Notes: generated from the sequence alone by a model not told the origin. A DNA stretch of 64,000 nt from Hyphomicrobiaceae bacterium (GCA_020442165.1 JAGRKV010000034.1:124001-188000); one strand, 5' to 3'. Shown: positions 18,704 to 28,586, numbered from the stretch's first letter. Numbers and translations: made by a program.

Positions 18704-19981
18704 ATGGCGAAGACGATGGCGGCGCCAACGACGCGGCCGTTTTCTGCCTTCGAGTGGATGCTCGCGGGCCGCTACCTGCGTGCGCGCCGCAAGGAAGGGT
18801 TCATCTCGGTCATTGCCGGGTTCTCATTCCTGGGGATCATGCTCGGTGTTGCGACTCTCATCATCGTGATGGCGGTGATGAATGGCTTCCGAAAAGACCT
18901 GTTTGCAAAGATCCTCGGTCTTAACGGTCACGTCATTGTCAACAAGATCGGGGCGCCATTTGAGGACTATGCCGACATCCGCTCGCGCATCGAGGCGCTC
19001 ACAGGGGTCAAGGCTGCCATCCCGCTGATCGAGGGACAGGTGATGGTGTCCTCGGCGGTTCAGGCGCAGGGCGGGCTCGTGCGCGGCATCGATCAGAGTT
19101 CACTCAGCAAATTGCCGTTGGTCTGGGATAATGTCCGGGCCGGATCGCTTGAGGGATTCGACAATCAGACCGGCATCGCCATCGGCCAGAGGCTGGCCAA
19201 TACGCTGCGTGTCACGGCCGGCGACACGATCACGCTCGTTTCTCCGCGCGGTGCCGTGACGCCATTCGGGACTGCGCCGCGCTCCAAGCCTTACACCATT
19301 TCCGCAGTGTTCGAACTTGGCATGTCCGAATACGACCGCATGATGGTGTTCATGCCGCTGAAGGAAGCGCAGCGCTACTTCTCCAAGGGTGATGAAGTCG
19401 ACGTGCTCGAGGTGGTGGTTGATGATCCCGAGAGAGTTGACGGTTATACCGAGGAGATCCGGCGCGTGGGCGGGCCGACGATCCAGGTCAACGACTGGCG
19501 GCACCGCAACGAGACATTCTTCACGGTGCTCGAAGTGGAGCGGAATGTGATGTTCATCATCCTGTCGCTCATCGTGCTGGTTGCGGCCTTGAACATTATT
19601 TCCGGCCTCATGATGCTGGTGAAGGACAAGGGGCGCGACATTGCCATTCTGCGCACGATGGGCGCCACGAAGGGCGCGATCATGCGCGTATTCCTTATCA
19701 CGGGCGCATCGATCGGCATCGTCGGCACGATTGCCGGATTCATTCTAGGGGTCGTGTTCTGCTGGAACCTCGAAGAGATCCGCCAGTTCGTTGCGTGGCT
19801 CACCAGCACGCAGATTTTCGACCCTCAGGTTTATTATCTCAACAAGCTTCCCGCCGACATCAACCCGCGCGAAACGGGTGCAATCGTGCTGATGGCGATG
19901 GCTTTGTCGGTGCTGGCGACACTTTATCCTTCGTGGCGGGCATCGAAGCTCGAGCCGGTCGAAGCGCTGCGCTACGAGTGA
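18704..19981 (+). CDS. lolC: lipoprotein-releasing ABC transporter permease LolC/LolE
   Basis: 425 residues, the membrane subunit of the LolCDE-type transporter that extracts outer-membrane lipoproteins from the inner membrane. It has an N-terminal helix (ISVIAGFSFLGIMLGVATLIIVMAVMNGF in overlapping parts), a large periplasmic MacB-like domain (about 55-275), and three C-terminal helices ending in PSWRASKLEPVEALRYE, the FtsX-family signature. ATG at 18704 follows GGGGGAA; earlier TTG/ATG at 18689/18692 are in frame. A single permease gene is usual in Alphaproteobacteria. lolD follows after 8 nt. Confidence 0.94.
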   Translation: MAKTMAAPTTRPFSAFEWMLAGRYLRARRKEGFISVIAGFSFLGIMLGVATLIIVMAVMNGFRKDLFAKILGLNGHVIVNKIGAPFEDYADIRSRIEALTGVKAAIPLIEGQVMVSSAVQAQGGLVRGIDQSSLSKLPLVWDNVRAGSLEGFDNQTGIAIGQRLANTLRVTAGDTITLVSPRGAVTPFGTAPRSKPYTISAVFELGMSEYDRMMVFMPLKEAQRYFSKGDEVDVLEVVVDDPERVDGYTEEIRRVGGPTIQVNDWRHRNETFFTVLEVERNVMFIILSLIVLVAALNIISGLMMLVKDKGRDIAILRTMGATKGAIMRVFLITGASIGIVGTIAGFILGVVFCWNLEEIRQFVAWLTSTQIFDPQVYYLNKLPADINPRETGAIVLMAMALSVLATLYPSWRASKLEPVEALRYE

Positions 19982-19989
19982 GGTGAGGG

Positions 19990-20709
19990 GTGGCCGAAGC
20001 ATTTCATTCATCAGGACCGGTGCTCGAACTCATCGAGATCAAGCGCACGTTCCGCCAGGGGCCGCGGGAGATCCATGTTCTCAACGGCGCGTTCGCACGG
20101 TTGATGCCAGGGGAGGCGGTCGCACTGGTTGGGCCATCGGGCGCCGGCAAATCGACGCTATTGCATATAGCTGGCCTGCTTGAGCAGCCCGACAGCGGAC
20201 AGGTTCTCGTGAGCGGCCGTGACTGCGCCAAGATGGATGATGGCCAGCGGACGGCGGTGCGGCGCGGCGAGGTCGGCTTCGTCTATCAGTTCCACCAACT
20301 GCTGCCCGAATTCTCCGCGCTGGAAAACGTCGTCATTCCGCAGATGATCGCTGGTTGCTCGCGGCGGCAGGCTGAAAAGCGCGCCCGCGACCTGCTTGGC
20401 CTGCTCGGGCTTGCAGACAGGGTGGAGCATCGTCCCGCTGAACTTTCTGGCGGCGAACAGCAGCGCACGGCGATCTGCCGCGCGCTTGCCAATGCGCCCC
20501 GGCTTCTGCTTGCCGACGAGCCGACCGGCAATCTCGATCCCCGGACGTCGGAGCGCGTCTTCAACGAGTTGATTTCGCTCATCCGGCAGACCGGCGTTGC
20601 CGCTCTTATCGCGACACACAACCTGGAGCTGGCATCACGCATGGATCGCGTGTTGCAACTGGGCGATGGTTTGCTGCACGAGTTGCCGCGCGGCTATGCG
20701 CGGGGCTGA
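19990..20709 (+). CDS. lolD: lipoprotein-releasing ABC transporter ATPase
   Basis: 239 residues, the cytoplasmic ATPase partner of the preceding permease. Walker [10 protein letters not shown] is at 48-56, Q-loop [12 protein letters not shown] at about 97-108 (typical of LolD/MacB/FtsE), signature LSGGEQQR at 152-159 and Walker [10 protein letters not shown] at 172-180, followed by the H-loop ATHN. GTG start directly after AGGTGAGG. It forms a two-gene operon with lolC. Confidence 0.95.
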   Translation: MAEAFHSSGPVLELIEIKRTFRQGPREIHVLNGAFARLMPGEAVALVGPSGAGKSTLLHIAGLLEQPDSGQVLVSGRDCAKMDDGQRTAVRRGEVGFVYQFHQLLPEFSALENVVIPQMIAGCSRRQAEKRARDLLGLLGLADRVEHRPAELSGGEQQRTAICRALANAPRLLLADEPTGNLDPRTSERVFNELISLIRQTGVAALIATHNLELASRMDRVLQLGDGLLHELPRGYARG

Positions 20710-20755
20710 AGGTCCGATTCCGATGAGTTTCTGGCGTGCTGATCCCTGAGCGGAG

Positions 20756-22357
20756 CTATTCCACTCCGATGAGACGGTCGACGGGTGCGAAGTCGTCGGT
20801 CAGCACCATCGCGTCCAGCATTGACATGAGCTTTTTCACGTGAGGAGCCGGCCAGCGGCGCCATGTGCTTTCAGCACCGAGCGTGATCTGTGACGCTGGC
20901 GAGGGCTGTGCCAGGGCGGCAATAACGAAGGTGGCGCGGCGCTCGTTGGGGTCAGGCGTGGCATCCGCCCATAGTTCGACCATGGGAAAAACGGTCTGCA
21001 ATGTTGCGATGACGCTTAGCGCAAAGCGCGGTCTTTGAGCATTGTCGACGACATTCATGACGTAGATGCCACCCGGAGCGAGGCGGGAGCGGACGAGCTT
21101 GATGAACTCGGCCGTGACGAGATGGGGCGGCACGGCGATGTCGTGGAAGGCATCGCCGACAATGACGTCGAAACTCGCCGCTGGTGCTGCCGCGAGGGCG
21201 GTGCGGGCGTCGTGATGATCGACAACGAGATTTTCGGGTGATCCCAGCCACATGTTCTGGCGAGCTGCGCGTGTGACTGCGGGATCGAGTTCGGCAACCG
21301 TGATGTGCGCTGCGGTGTGCGTCGTCGCCCATGCACGCGGTAGCGTATAGGCGCCGCCGCCGACAAAGAACGCCCGCATCCTGGCGCCCTGGCTTGGGAG
21401 TTGTGTTTCAACCAGTGCATTTTGCATGGCGACGTAGGGGCTCACGAGGGCGGCTGGATTGTCGTGCACGTTGATGCCGTGGGCGAGATGGTCGAGCACC
21501 ATGACGCGCGCTTGCGTTCCCAGGCTTGCGGATATGTCGTCGATGCGGATGCAGTAGTACTGGCTTTCGATATTGCAGTTGGAGCGGAAGGCGGCGGTGG
21601 CAAGTCCCGCCGGCAGGATCAAAGCCAGCAGCACGAGTGTTGCTGCGGCTGGCTTTATCAGCGCGGCGCGTGCGGTCGTGCGAGCCTGCCAGAACAGAGC
21701 GAAGGCCATGGCGAGATAAAGCGCTGATATGGCGAGCAGCGACATCGTTGTGCCGAGCCAGGAGATCAGCACATAGCCAGCCAAGAGCGTTCCCAGGATA
21801 GAGCCGAACGCACCTGCTGCGTAGAAGATGCCGAGAATACGGCCCATGTTGTGCGGAACAATATCGATGGCACGCTTGGTGAGCACGGGTGACGGGATGC
21901 CGACGAAGAGACTCGGCGCGAAGAACAGCAACGCCGTCAGGATCAGGATCGTGGGGACCGCGCCCATGTCCGCTGAAATGACGGGGCCGGCCAGCACGCG
22001 GATGAGTGGCAGGCTTACTGCCGTGGTTGCCGATGCGGCGAGGAGCGCCCATGCTACCGCCCGTTCGGACCGGGCGCCGTCGTTCCATCCCGCGATGTTG
22101 CCGCCGATCCAGTGACCGATTGAAAATCCCGCCAGCACAACCGCGATAATGGCCGTCCAGGTGTAAAGCGACATGCCCAGGTAGGGCGCGATCATGCGGC
22201 CTGCGATGATTTCGACGGCAAGGCCGGCGGCGGCGGTCAAGGTCGTCAACACGAGATAAAAATACATGGAACCTTGCGGCGGTGGGACTGACGCGGCTTC
22301 GACCGGCTGGTCATCTGGCGGTATGCTTGCCTTGCTGCCCGCGTGCGGTGTCGGCAT
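20756..22357 (-). CDS. membrane-anchored spermidine-synthase-like protein
   Basis: 533 residues from the ATG at 22357. The N-terminal half holds about seven hydrophobic helices starting YFYLVLTTLTAAAGLAVEIIAGRM. The C-terminal half is a Rossmann methyltransferase/aminopropyltransferase fold: FFVGGGAYTLPRAW, then VAELDPAVTRAARQ (acidic end of beta-2), HHDARTAL and DVIVGDAFHD. This is the architecture of fused MFS-like/spermidine synthase-like proteins; substrate unknown, and aminopropyl transfer should not be assumed. The tail is convergent with lolD, 46 nt away, and its start is divergent from the next gene across about 170 bp. Confidence 0.85.
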   Translation of the reverse strand: MPTPHAGSKASIPPDDQPVEAASVPPPQGSMYFYLVLTTLTAAAGLAVEIIAGRMIAPYLGMSLYTWTAIIAVVLAGFSIGHWIGGNIAGWNDGARSERAVAWALLAASATTAVSLPLIRVLAGPVISADMGAVPTILILTALLFFAPSLFVGIPSPVLTKRAIDIVPHNMGRILGIFYAAGAFGSILGTLLAGYVLISWLGTTMSLLAISALYLAMAFALFWQARTTARAALIKPAAATLVLLALILPAGLATAAFRSNCNIESQYYCIRIDDISASLGTQARVMVLDHLAHGINVHDNPAALVSPYVAMQNALVETQLPSQGARMRAFFVGGGAYTLPRAWATTHTAAHITVAELDPAVTRAARQNMWLGSPENLVVDHHDARTALAAAPAASFDVIVGDAFHDIAVPPHLVTAEFIKLVRSRLAPGGIYVMNVVDNAQRPRFALSVIATLQTVFPMVELWADATPDPNERRATFVIAALAQPSPASQITLGAESTWRRWPAPHVKKLMSMLDAMVLTDDFAPVDRLIGVE

Positions 22358-22529
22358 ATCGGGCGTTCTCCTCAAGGCTCGACGCAACCCTTTGGTCCCT
22401 AGCTGAGCAGGCGATGTGCCGCAACCCCGGGAATTGCAGCTGCGTTGCTGCAGTGCAAGGCAAGCGGCGGGTGGACATCGGGACACTGGCGCCTACTGTG
22501 AGCGGAGCAGGGCTTATGGAGAGGACGAG

Positions 22530-23375
22530 ATGCGCGCGCATTGCACAAGGTGGTTGACGAGCCTGTCCGGCGCGTATTTGGCCTTCGCGTTGATTGGCTT
22601 TGGATCGGCGGCGTGGGGCGAAGTCAAGGTGCTTCGCGTTGATCCGCGACTTGCGCAGATCATCGCTGCCCCGCATCGTGCCAGCAGGGATCGCGCGCGT
22701 GATGTCTATCGGCATCCCGCCGAGACGCTGACGTTCTTCGGACTGAAGCCGGATATGGCGGTGGTGGAGGTTTGGCCGGGCGGGGGCTGGTACACCGATA
22801 TCATAGCGCCTTACGTGAAGGGCAACGGGCGGTACTATGCGGCGGGGCGCAACCGTGACGCCACCGATGAGCGGATTCTCAAATCGATTGCGCAGTACGA
22901 TGAGAAGCTCAAGGCCGCTCCTGAATTCTTCGGAGAAGTGATCGTCACCGAGCTGTCGCAGAAGAAGACCGACATTGCGCCGGAAGGCTCGGCCGACATG
23001 GTGCTGACATTCCGCAACATCCACAACTGGATGAAGTACGGCTTTGAAGGCACGATCTTCAAAGCAATGTTCAAGGCACTAAAGGCAGGTGGCGTCTTGG
23101 GTGTCGTCGAGCATCGCGCCAATCCTGAAGAGTTTCCCGATCCGCAGGCGCTGTCGGGCTATGTGCATGAAGAACAGGTGAAGCAGATGGCCAGGCAGGC
23201 GGGCTTCGAGTTCGTGGCGTCCTCGGAGATCAACGCCAATCCTAATGATACGCGCAAGCATCCCAAGGGCGTTTGGACGCTGCCGCCATCTCTCCGGCTT
23301 GGCGATCAAGACAAGGACAAGTATCTCGCGATCGGGGAATCGGACCGCATGACGCTGCTGTTCCGCAAGCCGTGA
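22530..23375 (+). CDS. exported class I methyltransferase-like protein
   Basis: 281 residues from the ATG at 22530, preceded by GGAGAGGAC. A signal peptide is evident (MRAHCTRW..., hydrophobic LSGAYLAFALIGFGSAAWG, cleavage near residue 30). The mature part has a SAM-type Rossmann pattern: MAVVEVWPGGGWYTDIIAPY as motif I, then ADMVLTFRNIHNW as motif IV and LKAGGVLGVVEHR as the post-motif strand. These proteins form a family of predicted exported methyltransferases in Proteobacteria. A methyltransferase fold outside the cytoplasm is puzzling because SAM is cytosolic; another ligand or function is possible. Confidence 0.8.
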   Translation: MRAHCTRWLTSLSGAYLAFALIGFGSAAWGEVKVLRVDPRLAQIIAAPHRASRDRARDVYRHPAETLTFFGLKPDMAVVEVWPGGGWYTDIIAPYVKGNGRYYAAGRNRDATDERILKSIAQYDEKLKAAPEFFGEVIVTELSQKKTDIAPEGSADMVLTFRNIHNWMKYGFEGTIFKAMFKALKAGGVLGVVEHRANPEEFPDPQALSGYVHEEQVKQMARQAGFEFVASSEINANPNDTRKHPKGVWTLPPSLRLGDQDKDKYLAIGESDRMTLLFRKP

Positions 23376-23405
23376 GGCGCCTTCGGGCAGGTGCGCCCGG
23401 CAAGC

Positions 23406-23669
23406 CTACTTGCGGCGCTGGCGCCAGAACCCGGGGCTGCGCGTGAACGAGAGGTCTATCGTGCCCCTGCAGAAGGTTCGGTATGTGTGAAGTCCGACGG
23501 CAGGCGAATTCTGCCCCGTGCATTTGCGCCAGGTGACGAGGCAGCCATCCTGCCATTCGCGTTTGATGATGCGGCACGCAAGGGCCGAGGCATCGGTTGC
23601 GGGCAGAATGGCGATCATCAAGCCTGTCGCTGCAAGGAGCAGTCGTGCTGCATGTGGGGGCGCGGCCAT
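23406..23669 (-). CDS. small exported four-cysteine protein (paralogue 1)
   Basis: 87 residues from the ATG at 23669, with GAGGA seven bases upstream on the minus strand. Signal peptide about 1-30 (LLLAATGLMIAILPATDASA). The mature part has Cys32, Trp39, Cys43, Cys50 and Cys67 and ends in a basic tail (FWRQRRK). The C-x6-W-x3-C-x6-C spacing is identical to the neighbouring ORF at 23736-23993, so the two are tandem paralogues. No family recognised; two disulfides in the periplasm are a fair inference. Confidence 0.65.
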   Translation of the reverse strand: MAAPPHAARLLLAATGLMIAILPATDASALACRIIKREWQDGCLVTWRKCTGQNSPAVGLHTYRTFCRGTIDLSFTRSPGFWRQRRK

Positions 23670-23735
23670 GGTGGCAAGTCCTCGGTTGTTTGAATGGTTG
23701 GATGTGTCAGTCGGGAGCCCATCGCCAACCAAGTT

Positions 23736-23993
23736 TCAGCGCGCGCTGCGTGGCGGGAGATAATAGGGGGCAAGATTCAGGCCCCAGTCCTTCGGACAGG
23801 TCCTCGTGATTTTTGGGATATGGCGAACGCGGCCGTCGGCCCTGGTGTGGATGCAGCTATAGGTAGTTGTGCGGCAGCCGGCCTTCCATTGCTGGTGCAC
23901 CAACGTACAGGTTGTGGTGGCGCTGGCCGCCATTGGTGCGGTGACGGCGCAAGTTCCAAGGGTGATGAGGAACAGTCGTGAGCGGCGCGACAT
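23736..23993 (-). CDS. small exported four-cysteine protein (paralogue 2)
   Basis: 85 residues from the ATG at 23993 with AGGAC upstream. Signal peptide about 1-25 (SRLFLITLGTCAVTAPMAASA). Mature cysteines 29, 40, 47 and 66 and Trp36 reproduce the C-x6-W-x3-C-x6-C pattern of the downstream ORF; the last spacer is 18 instead of 16. Overall sequence identity outside this frame is low, so the duplication is old. Divergent from dnaE, whose start is 197 bp away. Function unknown. Confidence 0.65.
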   Translation of the reverse strand: MSRRSRLFLITLGTCAVTAPMAASATTTCTLVHQQWKAGCRTTTYSCIHTRADGRVRHIPKITRTCPKDWGLNLAPYYLPPRSAR

Positions 23994-24190
23994 GAAACGA
24001 GGTCCTGTGATTGGTTTCAGCGGGGTGGTCTGCTCATTGGTCGCGGGGCGGTGACAACGGGTTCGAACGTGCCCGCAATGGGCCGCAGAGTTGGGTTCAT
24101 GGCCGGGAAAGCGGGGAAAAGAGGTTCGGCTCTGGTTCGTTGTGGTTTCGGTCGCTGGTGGGAGTTCGCGGGGTTGCCTAAGCTAGGGCC

Positions 24191-27100
24191 ATGACTGATG
24201 CGATTCTCCCTGCCGCCGCCGTGCCTGCCTTGCCGCGCTACATTCCGCTCAAGGTGCATTCAGCCTATTCGCTGCTTGAGGGCGCGCTACCGATCGGCAA
24301 GCTGGCGAAACTTTCGGAAGCCGCCGGGTATCCCGCGATCGCGCTGACCGATACCAACAACATGTTCGGCGCACTGGAGTTCTCCGAGAAAATCTCGGGA
24401 GCGGGAATCCAGCCGATCGTCGGAATTTCGTTGGCGGTAGAGTTCGAGCCCCGGGTGGAACAATCGCCAGCGATGGCGCAGACAGGGGCGCGTGGCGGGC
24501 CGGTGCGCGATCAGCGGCTCGATGGGTTACTGACGCTGCTGGCGATGAACGAAGACGGTTACGCCGCGCTGATGAAGCTCGCCAGCCGCGCGTTTCTCGG
24601 GCCAGGGGAGGGCGAGCCGGCGCATGTGACCTTTGCGGATCTCGTGGCCAATTCCAGTGGCGTGATCGCCTTGACGGGCGGACCTGATGGATCAATCGAC
24701 CGGCCGCTGCTGGAAGGGCAGAACGCGGTCGCTGCACACCGGCTCGACGTGCTGCACCAGGTGTTCGGGGATCGGCTCTATGTCGAGGTGCAGCGGCACG
24801 GCACCCCCGCTGAGCGAGAGGTGGAACCACAGCTGCTTGGGCTGGCCTACGGCCACGGACTACCACTGGTTGCCACCAACGAAGTCTACTTCGCAAAGCC
24901 TGACGACTACGAGGCTCACGATGCGTTGCTCTGCATCGCGGAGGGCCGCTACGTCGTCGAGGACAACCGGCGGCGGGTGACGCGCGAACATTACTTCAAG
25001 AGCGCAGAGGAAATGGTGAAGCTATTCGCCGATCTGCCCGAGGCTCTAGAGAATACCGTCGAGATCGCGATCCGTTGCGCCTTCCGTCCGAAGGGGCGCA
25101 AGCCGATCCTGCCGCGATTTGTTGCCGGTGACGACAGCGTCAGCGAGATCGAGCAGTTCCGGCTTGAAGCCGCCGAGATGAAGCGGCAGGCGGAGGAGGG
25201 GCTCGCCGCGCGGCTGAAAGCCAATCCGCTGGCGCCGGGATTTACGCTTGAAGATTATGAAAAGCGCCTCGCCTACGAGGTCGACGTCATCACGCGGATG
25301 AAGTTTCCGGGCTACTTCCTGATCGTTGCGGACTTCATCAAGTGGGCCAAGGCGAACGGCATTCCCGTGGGGCCGGGTCGCGGTTCGGGCGCGGGATCGG
25401 TCGTTGCCTGGGCGCTGACGATCACCGATCTTGATCCTTTGCGTTTTGGCCTTCTGTTTGAGCGCTTTCTCAATCCGGAACGCATCTCGATGCCGGACTT
25501 CGACGTCGACTTCTGCCAGGACCGGCGCGACGAGGTGATCCGGTACGTGCAGGACAAGTACGGGCACGACCGCGTCGCGCAGATCATCACACATGGCAAG
25601 CTGCAGGCGCGCGCGGTGCTTCGCGACGTTGGCCGCGTGCTGCAGATGCCTTACGGTCAGGTGGACCGGCTGTGCAAGCTGGTGCCCAACAACCCGGCCA
25701 ACCCAGTAACGCTTGCCGAGGCGATCGCGGGAGAGCCCAAGCTGCAGGAAGAACAGAAGAACGAGGCAATCGTCGCTCGGCTTCTGGAGATCGCGCAGAA
25801 GCTCGAAGGGCTTTATCGCCACGCCTCCACGCACGCGGCGGGCATGGTCATCGGTGACAGACCGCTCGATGAACTGGTGCCGCTCTACAAGGACCCCAAG
25901 TCGAACACGCCGGTGACGCAGTTCAACTGGAAGATGGTCGAGGCGGCCGGACTGGTGAAGTTCGACTTCCTCGGCCTCAAGACGCTCACGGTGCTGCAGA
26001 AGGCGGTTGAATTCGTGCGGCGGGGGCGCGGCGTGGAAATCGACCTTCCGGCGCTCGCACTCGACGACAAGAAGAGTTACGAGCTGCTTGCCCGCGCGGA
26101 CACCGTCGGCGTGTTCCAGCTGGAATCGACGGGCATGCGCGAGAGCTTGAAGAAGCTGCGCCCGGACCGCTTCGAGGACATCATCGCCATGGTGGCGCTC
26201 TATCGCCCCGGCCCCATGGACAACATCCCGACCTACATCAACCGCAAGCACGGCGAGGAGCCGGTCGATTATCTGCACCCGATGCTGAAGGGCATCCTGG
26301 AAGAAACCTATGGCGTCATCATCTACCAGGAGCAGGTGATCCAGATCGCGCAGGTGATGGGCGGCTATACACTTGGTCAGGCCGACATGCTCAGGCGTGC
26401 GATGGGCAAGAAGGACAAAGACGAGATGGCGCGGCAGCAGGCGCGCTTCGTCGAAGGTGCGATCGGGAACGGCGTGAAAAAGGAAGACGCCGTCTACATC
26501 TTCGAGCTGGTCAACAAGTTTGCCGGATACGGCTTCAACAAATCGCACGCGGCCGCCTATGCGCTGGTGAGCTACCACACCGCCTACATGAAGGCGAACT
26601 TCCGCGAGGAGTTCCTGGCTGCATCGATGACGCTCGATATGGGTAATACCGACAAGCTCGCGATGTTTGCCTCCGAGGCCCGGCGCAGCGGGATCACGTT
26701 GAAGCCGCCGTGCATCAACGAATCCAACGTGGATTTCATCGCCGAGGCGGGGAGCGACGAGACGCCAGGCGCGATCCGTTATTCACTGGCGGCGTTGAAG
26801 AACATCGGCGCGGGTGCGGTGGAGTCGATCGTCGCGAGCCGTGAGGCCGATGGCCGCTATCGAACGCTGGGAGATTTTGCTGCGCGTCTTAATCCCAAGG
26901 CGCTCAACAAACGCGCCATCGAAACGCTGAGCAAGGCCGGTGCCTTTGATGCGCTGGAGCCCAATCGTGCTGCGGTGGCGGCGAATGCCGATGCGGTAAT
27001 GGCGCTGGCGCAGCGCACCGAGAACGACAACCAGCTTGGGACTTCGGATCTTTTTGGCGGTGGTACGAGCGGTCCGCCCGTGCTCGATCTCAAGCCGTCA

Positions 27101-27766
27101 CGGGCATGGACGCCGATGGAGCGTCTGACGGCTGAGTTCGAGGCGGTGGGGTTCTACCTGTCTGGCCATCCGCTCGACCAGTACCAGGGCATGCTGGCGA
27201 AACTCGGGATCCGTCGCTTTACCGATTTCGAGGCCAGTGCCGATCTGGGATCGACCATCGGCCGGCTTGCGGGCATCGTCGTTGCGGCGCGTGAGCGCAA
27301 ATCGCAGAAGGGCAACAAGTTCGCCTTCGCCATGTTCTCGGATATGAGCGGCCAGTTCGAGGCGGTCATTTTTTCAGATACGCTCAATGCTTCAGGGCAT
27401 CTATTGAAAGCGGGCACTCCCGTCGTCCTCAACGTGGAAGCGGAGCGTGACGGAGAGACACTCAAGATGCGCGTGCAAACGCTGGAAGCGCTCGATGATG
27501 TGGCGGCAAACGTGCAGAGCGGATTGAAACTCGTGCTCGATGCCGGGGTCGTAGCGCGCCAGCGTAATTTCAAGGCCGAGATTGCCGAGCGGCTGAAGCC
27601 GACGCCAGGTGGCGGGCGCAAGGGTGGCGAGATCCGTATTGTCATGGCCGTCACCGACCGTGGCCGCGAAGTTGAATTCAAGGTGCCCGGCAGCTTTGAT
27701 GTTTCACCTCAGCAGGCGGGCGTTCTGTCGACCATCCCTGGCGTGCTTGAGGTGATCGAGCTTTAG
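24191..27766 (+). CDS. dnaE: DNA polymerase III subunit alpha
   Basis: 1191 residues, the replicative polymerase (DnaE1 class). The order is: PHP domain (YIPLKVHSAYSLLEGALPI at the start), polymerase core with the catalytic aspartates Asp436 and Asp438 in PDFDVDFCQDRR, GPGRGSGAGSVVAWAL just before, the fingers with QEQVIQIAQVMGGYTLG and KSHAAAYALVSY, an HhH region, then an OB-fold (LAGIVVAARERKSQKG) and a C-terminal tau-binding part. Its place near lolCD is conserved in the order. ATG at 24191; the 197 bp upstream hold the divergent promoter region. Confidence 0.98.
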   Translation: MTDAILPAAAVPALPRYIPLKVHSAYSLLEGALPIGKLAKLSEAAGYPAIALTDTNNMFGALEFSEKISGAGIQPIVGISLAVEFEPRVEQSPAMAQTGARGGPVRDQRLDGLLTLLAMNEDGYAALMKLASRAFLGPGEGEPAHVTFADLVANSSGVIALTGGPDGSIDRPLLEGQNAVAAHRLDVLHQVFGDRLYVEVQRHGTPAEREVEPQLLGLAYGHGLPLVATNEVYFAKPDDYEAHDALLCIAEGRYVVEDNRRRVTREHYFKSAEEMVKLFADLPEALENTVEIAIRCAFRPKGRKPILPRFVAGDDSVSEIEQFRLEAAEMKRQAEEGLAARLKANPLAPGFTLEDYEKRLAYEVDVITRMKFPGYFLIVADFIKWAKANGIPVGPGRGSGAGSVVAWALTITDLDPLRFGLLFERFLNPERISMPDFDVDFCQDRRDEVIRYVQDKYGHDRVAQIITHGKLQARAVLRDVGRVLQMPYGQVDRLCKLVPNNPANPVTLAEAIAGEPKLQEEQKNEAIVARLLEIAQKLEGLYRHASTHAAGMVIGDRPLDELVPLYKDPKSNTPVTQFNWKMVEAAGLVKFDFLGLKTLTVLQKAVEFVRRGRGVEIDLPALALDDKKSYELLARADTVGVFQLESTGMRESLKKLRPDRFEDIIAMVALYRPGPMDNIPTYINRKHGEEPVDYLHPMLKGILEETYGVIIYQEQVIQIAQVMGGYTLGQADMLRRAMGKKDKDEMARQQARFVEGAIGNGVKKEDAVYIFELVNKFAGYGFNKSHAAAYALVSYHTAYMKANFREEFLAASMTLDMGNTDKLAMFASEARRSGITLKPPCINESNVDFIAEAGSDETPGAIRYSLAALKNIGAGAVESIVASREADGRYRTLGDFAARLNPKALNKRAIETLSKAGAFDALEPNRAAVAANADAVMALAQRTENDNQLGTSDLFGGGTSGPPVLDLKPSRAWTPMERLTAEFEAVGFYLSGHPLDQYQGMLAKLGIRRFTDFEASADLGSTIGRLAGIVVAARERKSQKGNKFAFAMFSDMSGQFEAVIFSDTLNASGHLLKAGTPVVLNVEAERDGETLKMRVQTLEALDDVAANVQSGLKLVLDAGVVARQRNFKAEIAERLKPTPGGGRKGGEIRIVMAVTDRGREVEFKVPGSFDVSPQQAGVLSTIPGVLEVIEL

Positions 27767-27837
27767 CGCCGGGCGCGGTTGATCTTCGTCTGCCATGGTT
27801 TACCGTGTGAGATTGAGGACGGGAGCACGAAGTCGCC

Positions 27838-28557
27838 ATGCAGGCCCGGTTATTTGCAGCGCTATTGTTTTTGTGGGGTGGTGCGATGGAGCATGCCCGT
27901 GCAGCGTCTTGCCCCACGGGGCTGGCCGACGCGCTACGGCTTGTCGTCGTGACGGTGGTGGACGTCAATGCGCCGGGCGCCATCGTCGAGACATTCGAGC
28001 GCGCGGCTGTTGATGCGCCCTGGCTCGCGGCAGGCGGCCTGCGCCAGGCGGTTGTCGGCTTGAATGGTGTGGCGTGGGGTGCGGGGTTCCGGCACTTCGC
28101 CAGCGACGGCGAACTGCTGAAGCAGGAAGGAGACCGGCGTTCGCCCATGGGCATATTTGCTGTTGGTGCTCCTTTCGGATCGGACGTGCAATCGTTGCCC
28201 GGCTACATGAAGCTGGAGGCTGGCAGGCACATCTGTGTGGAAGAGCCGCAATCGCGGAGCTATGGCCAGATCGTGGAAAGCAGTGCGGTGGAGAAGGGCG
28301 TCAAATATGACGAGATGGCCGCTGAACCGCTCTACCGGCGCGGCTTTGTCGTCGACTATCCCGCCGATGCCGCCAACAAGGCGGGCTCTTGCATCTTCCT
28401 GCATGTCTGGCGGCAACCCAACAAGGGCACCGCGGGTTGCGTCGCGATGGACGAGGGTGACGTTGCCGACCTGCGTGGATGGGTGAGCGAGAAGCGCTCG
28501 GCGATCGCAATTCTGACACCCGCCGTCAAAGCGCGGTTCCAAGGTTGTCTGCCCTGA
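27838..28557 (+). CDS. exported L,D-transpeptidase family protein
   Basis: 239 residues, signal peptide about 1-23 (LFAALLFLWGGAMEHARA). A YkuD-type catalytic domain is indicated by KQEGDRRSPMGIF (95-107) and by HVWRQPNKGTAGCVAM with His189 and catalytic Cys201. Such enzymes form or exchange peptide cross-links in peptidoglycan or attach proteins to it, in the periplasm. The His-to-Cys segment is GTAGC where the classical form is S-x-GC, so Thr/Ala replace the usual Ser. It lies 71 nt after dnaE and is followed by a dispersed repeat. Confidence 0.82.
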   Translation: MQARLFAALLFLWGGAMEHARAASCPTGLADALRLVVVTVVDVNAPGAIVETFERAAVDAPWLAAGGLRQAVVGLNGVAWGAGFRHFASDGELLKQEGDRRSPMGIFAVGAPFGSDVQSLPGYMKLEAGRHICVEEPQSRSYGQIVESSAVEKGVKYDEMAAEPLYRRGFVVDYPADAANKAGSCIFLHVWRQPNKGTAGCVAMDEGDVADLRGWVSEKRSAIAILTPAVKARFQGCLP

Positions 28558-28586
28558 GCGGCTGTCCGGACGATTGCGCGCCTGAT

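Noticed and set aside
24050..24080. tRNA-like GGGTTCGAAC sequence
   Set aside because: No acceptor or anticodon stems can be formed around it; no tRNA gene seen in the window.
25046..26578. 510-codon minus-strand open frame inside dnaE
   Set aside because: Antisense to the polymerase core with its catalytic motifs; no family features.
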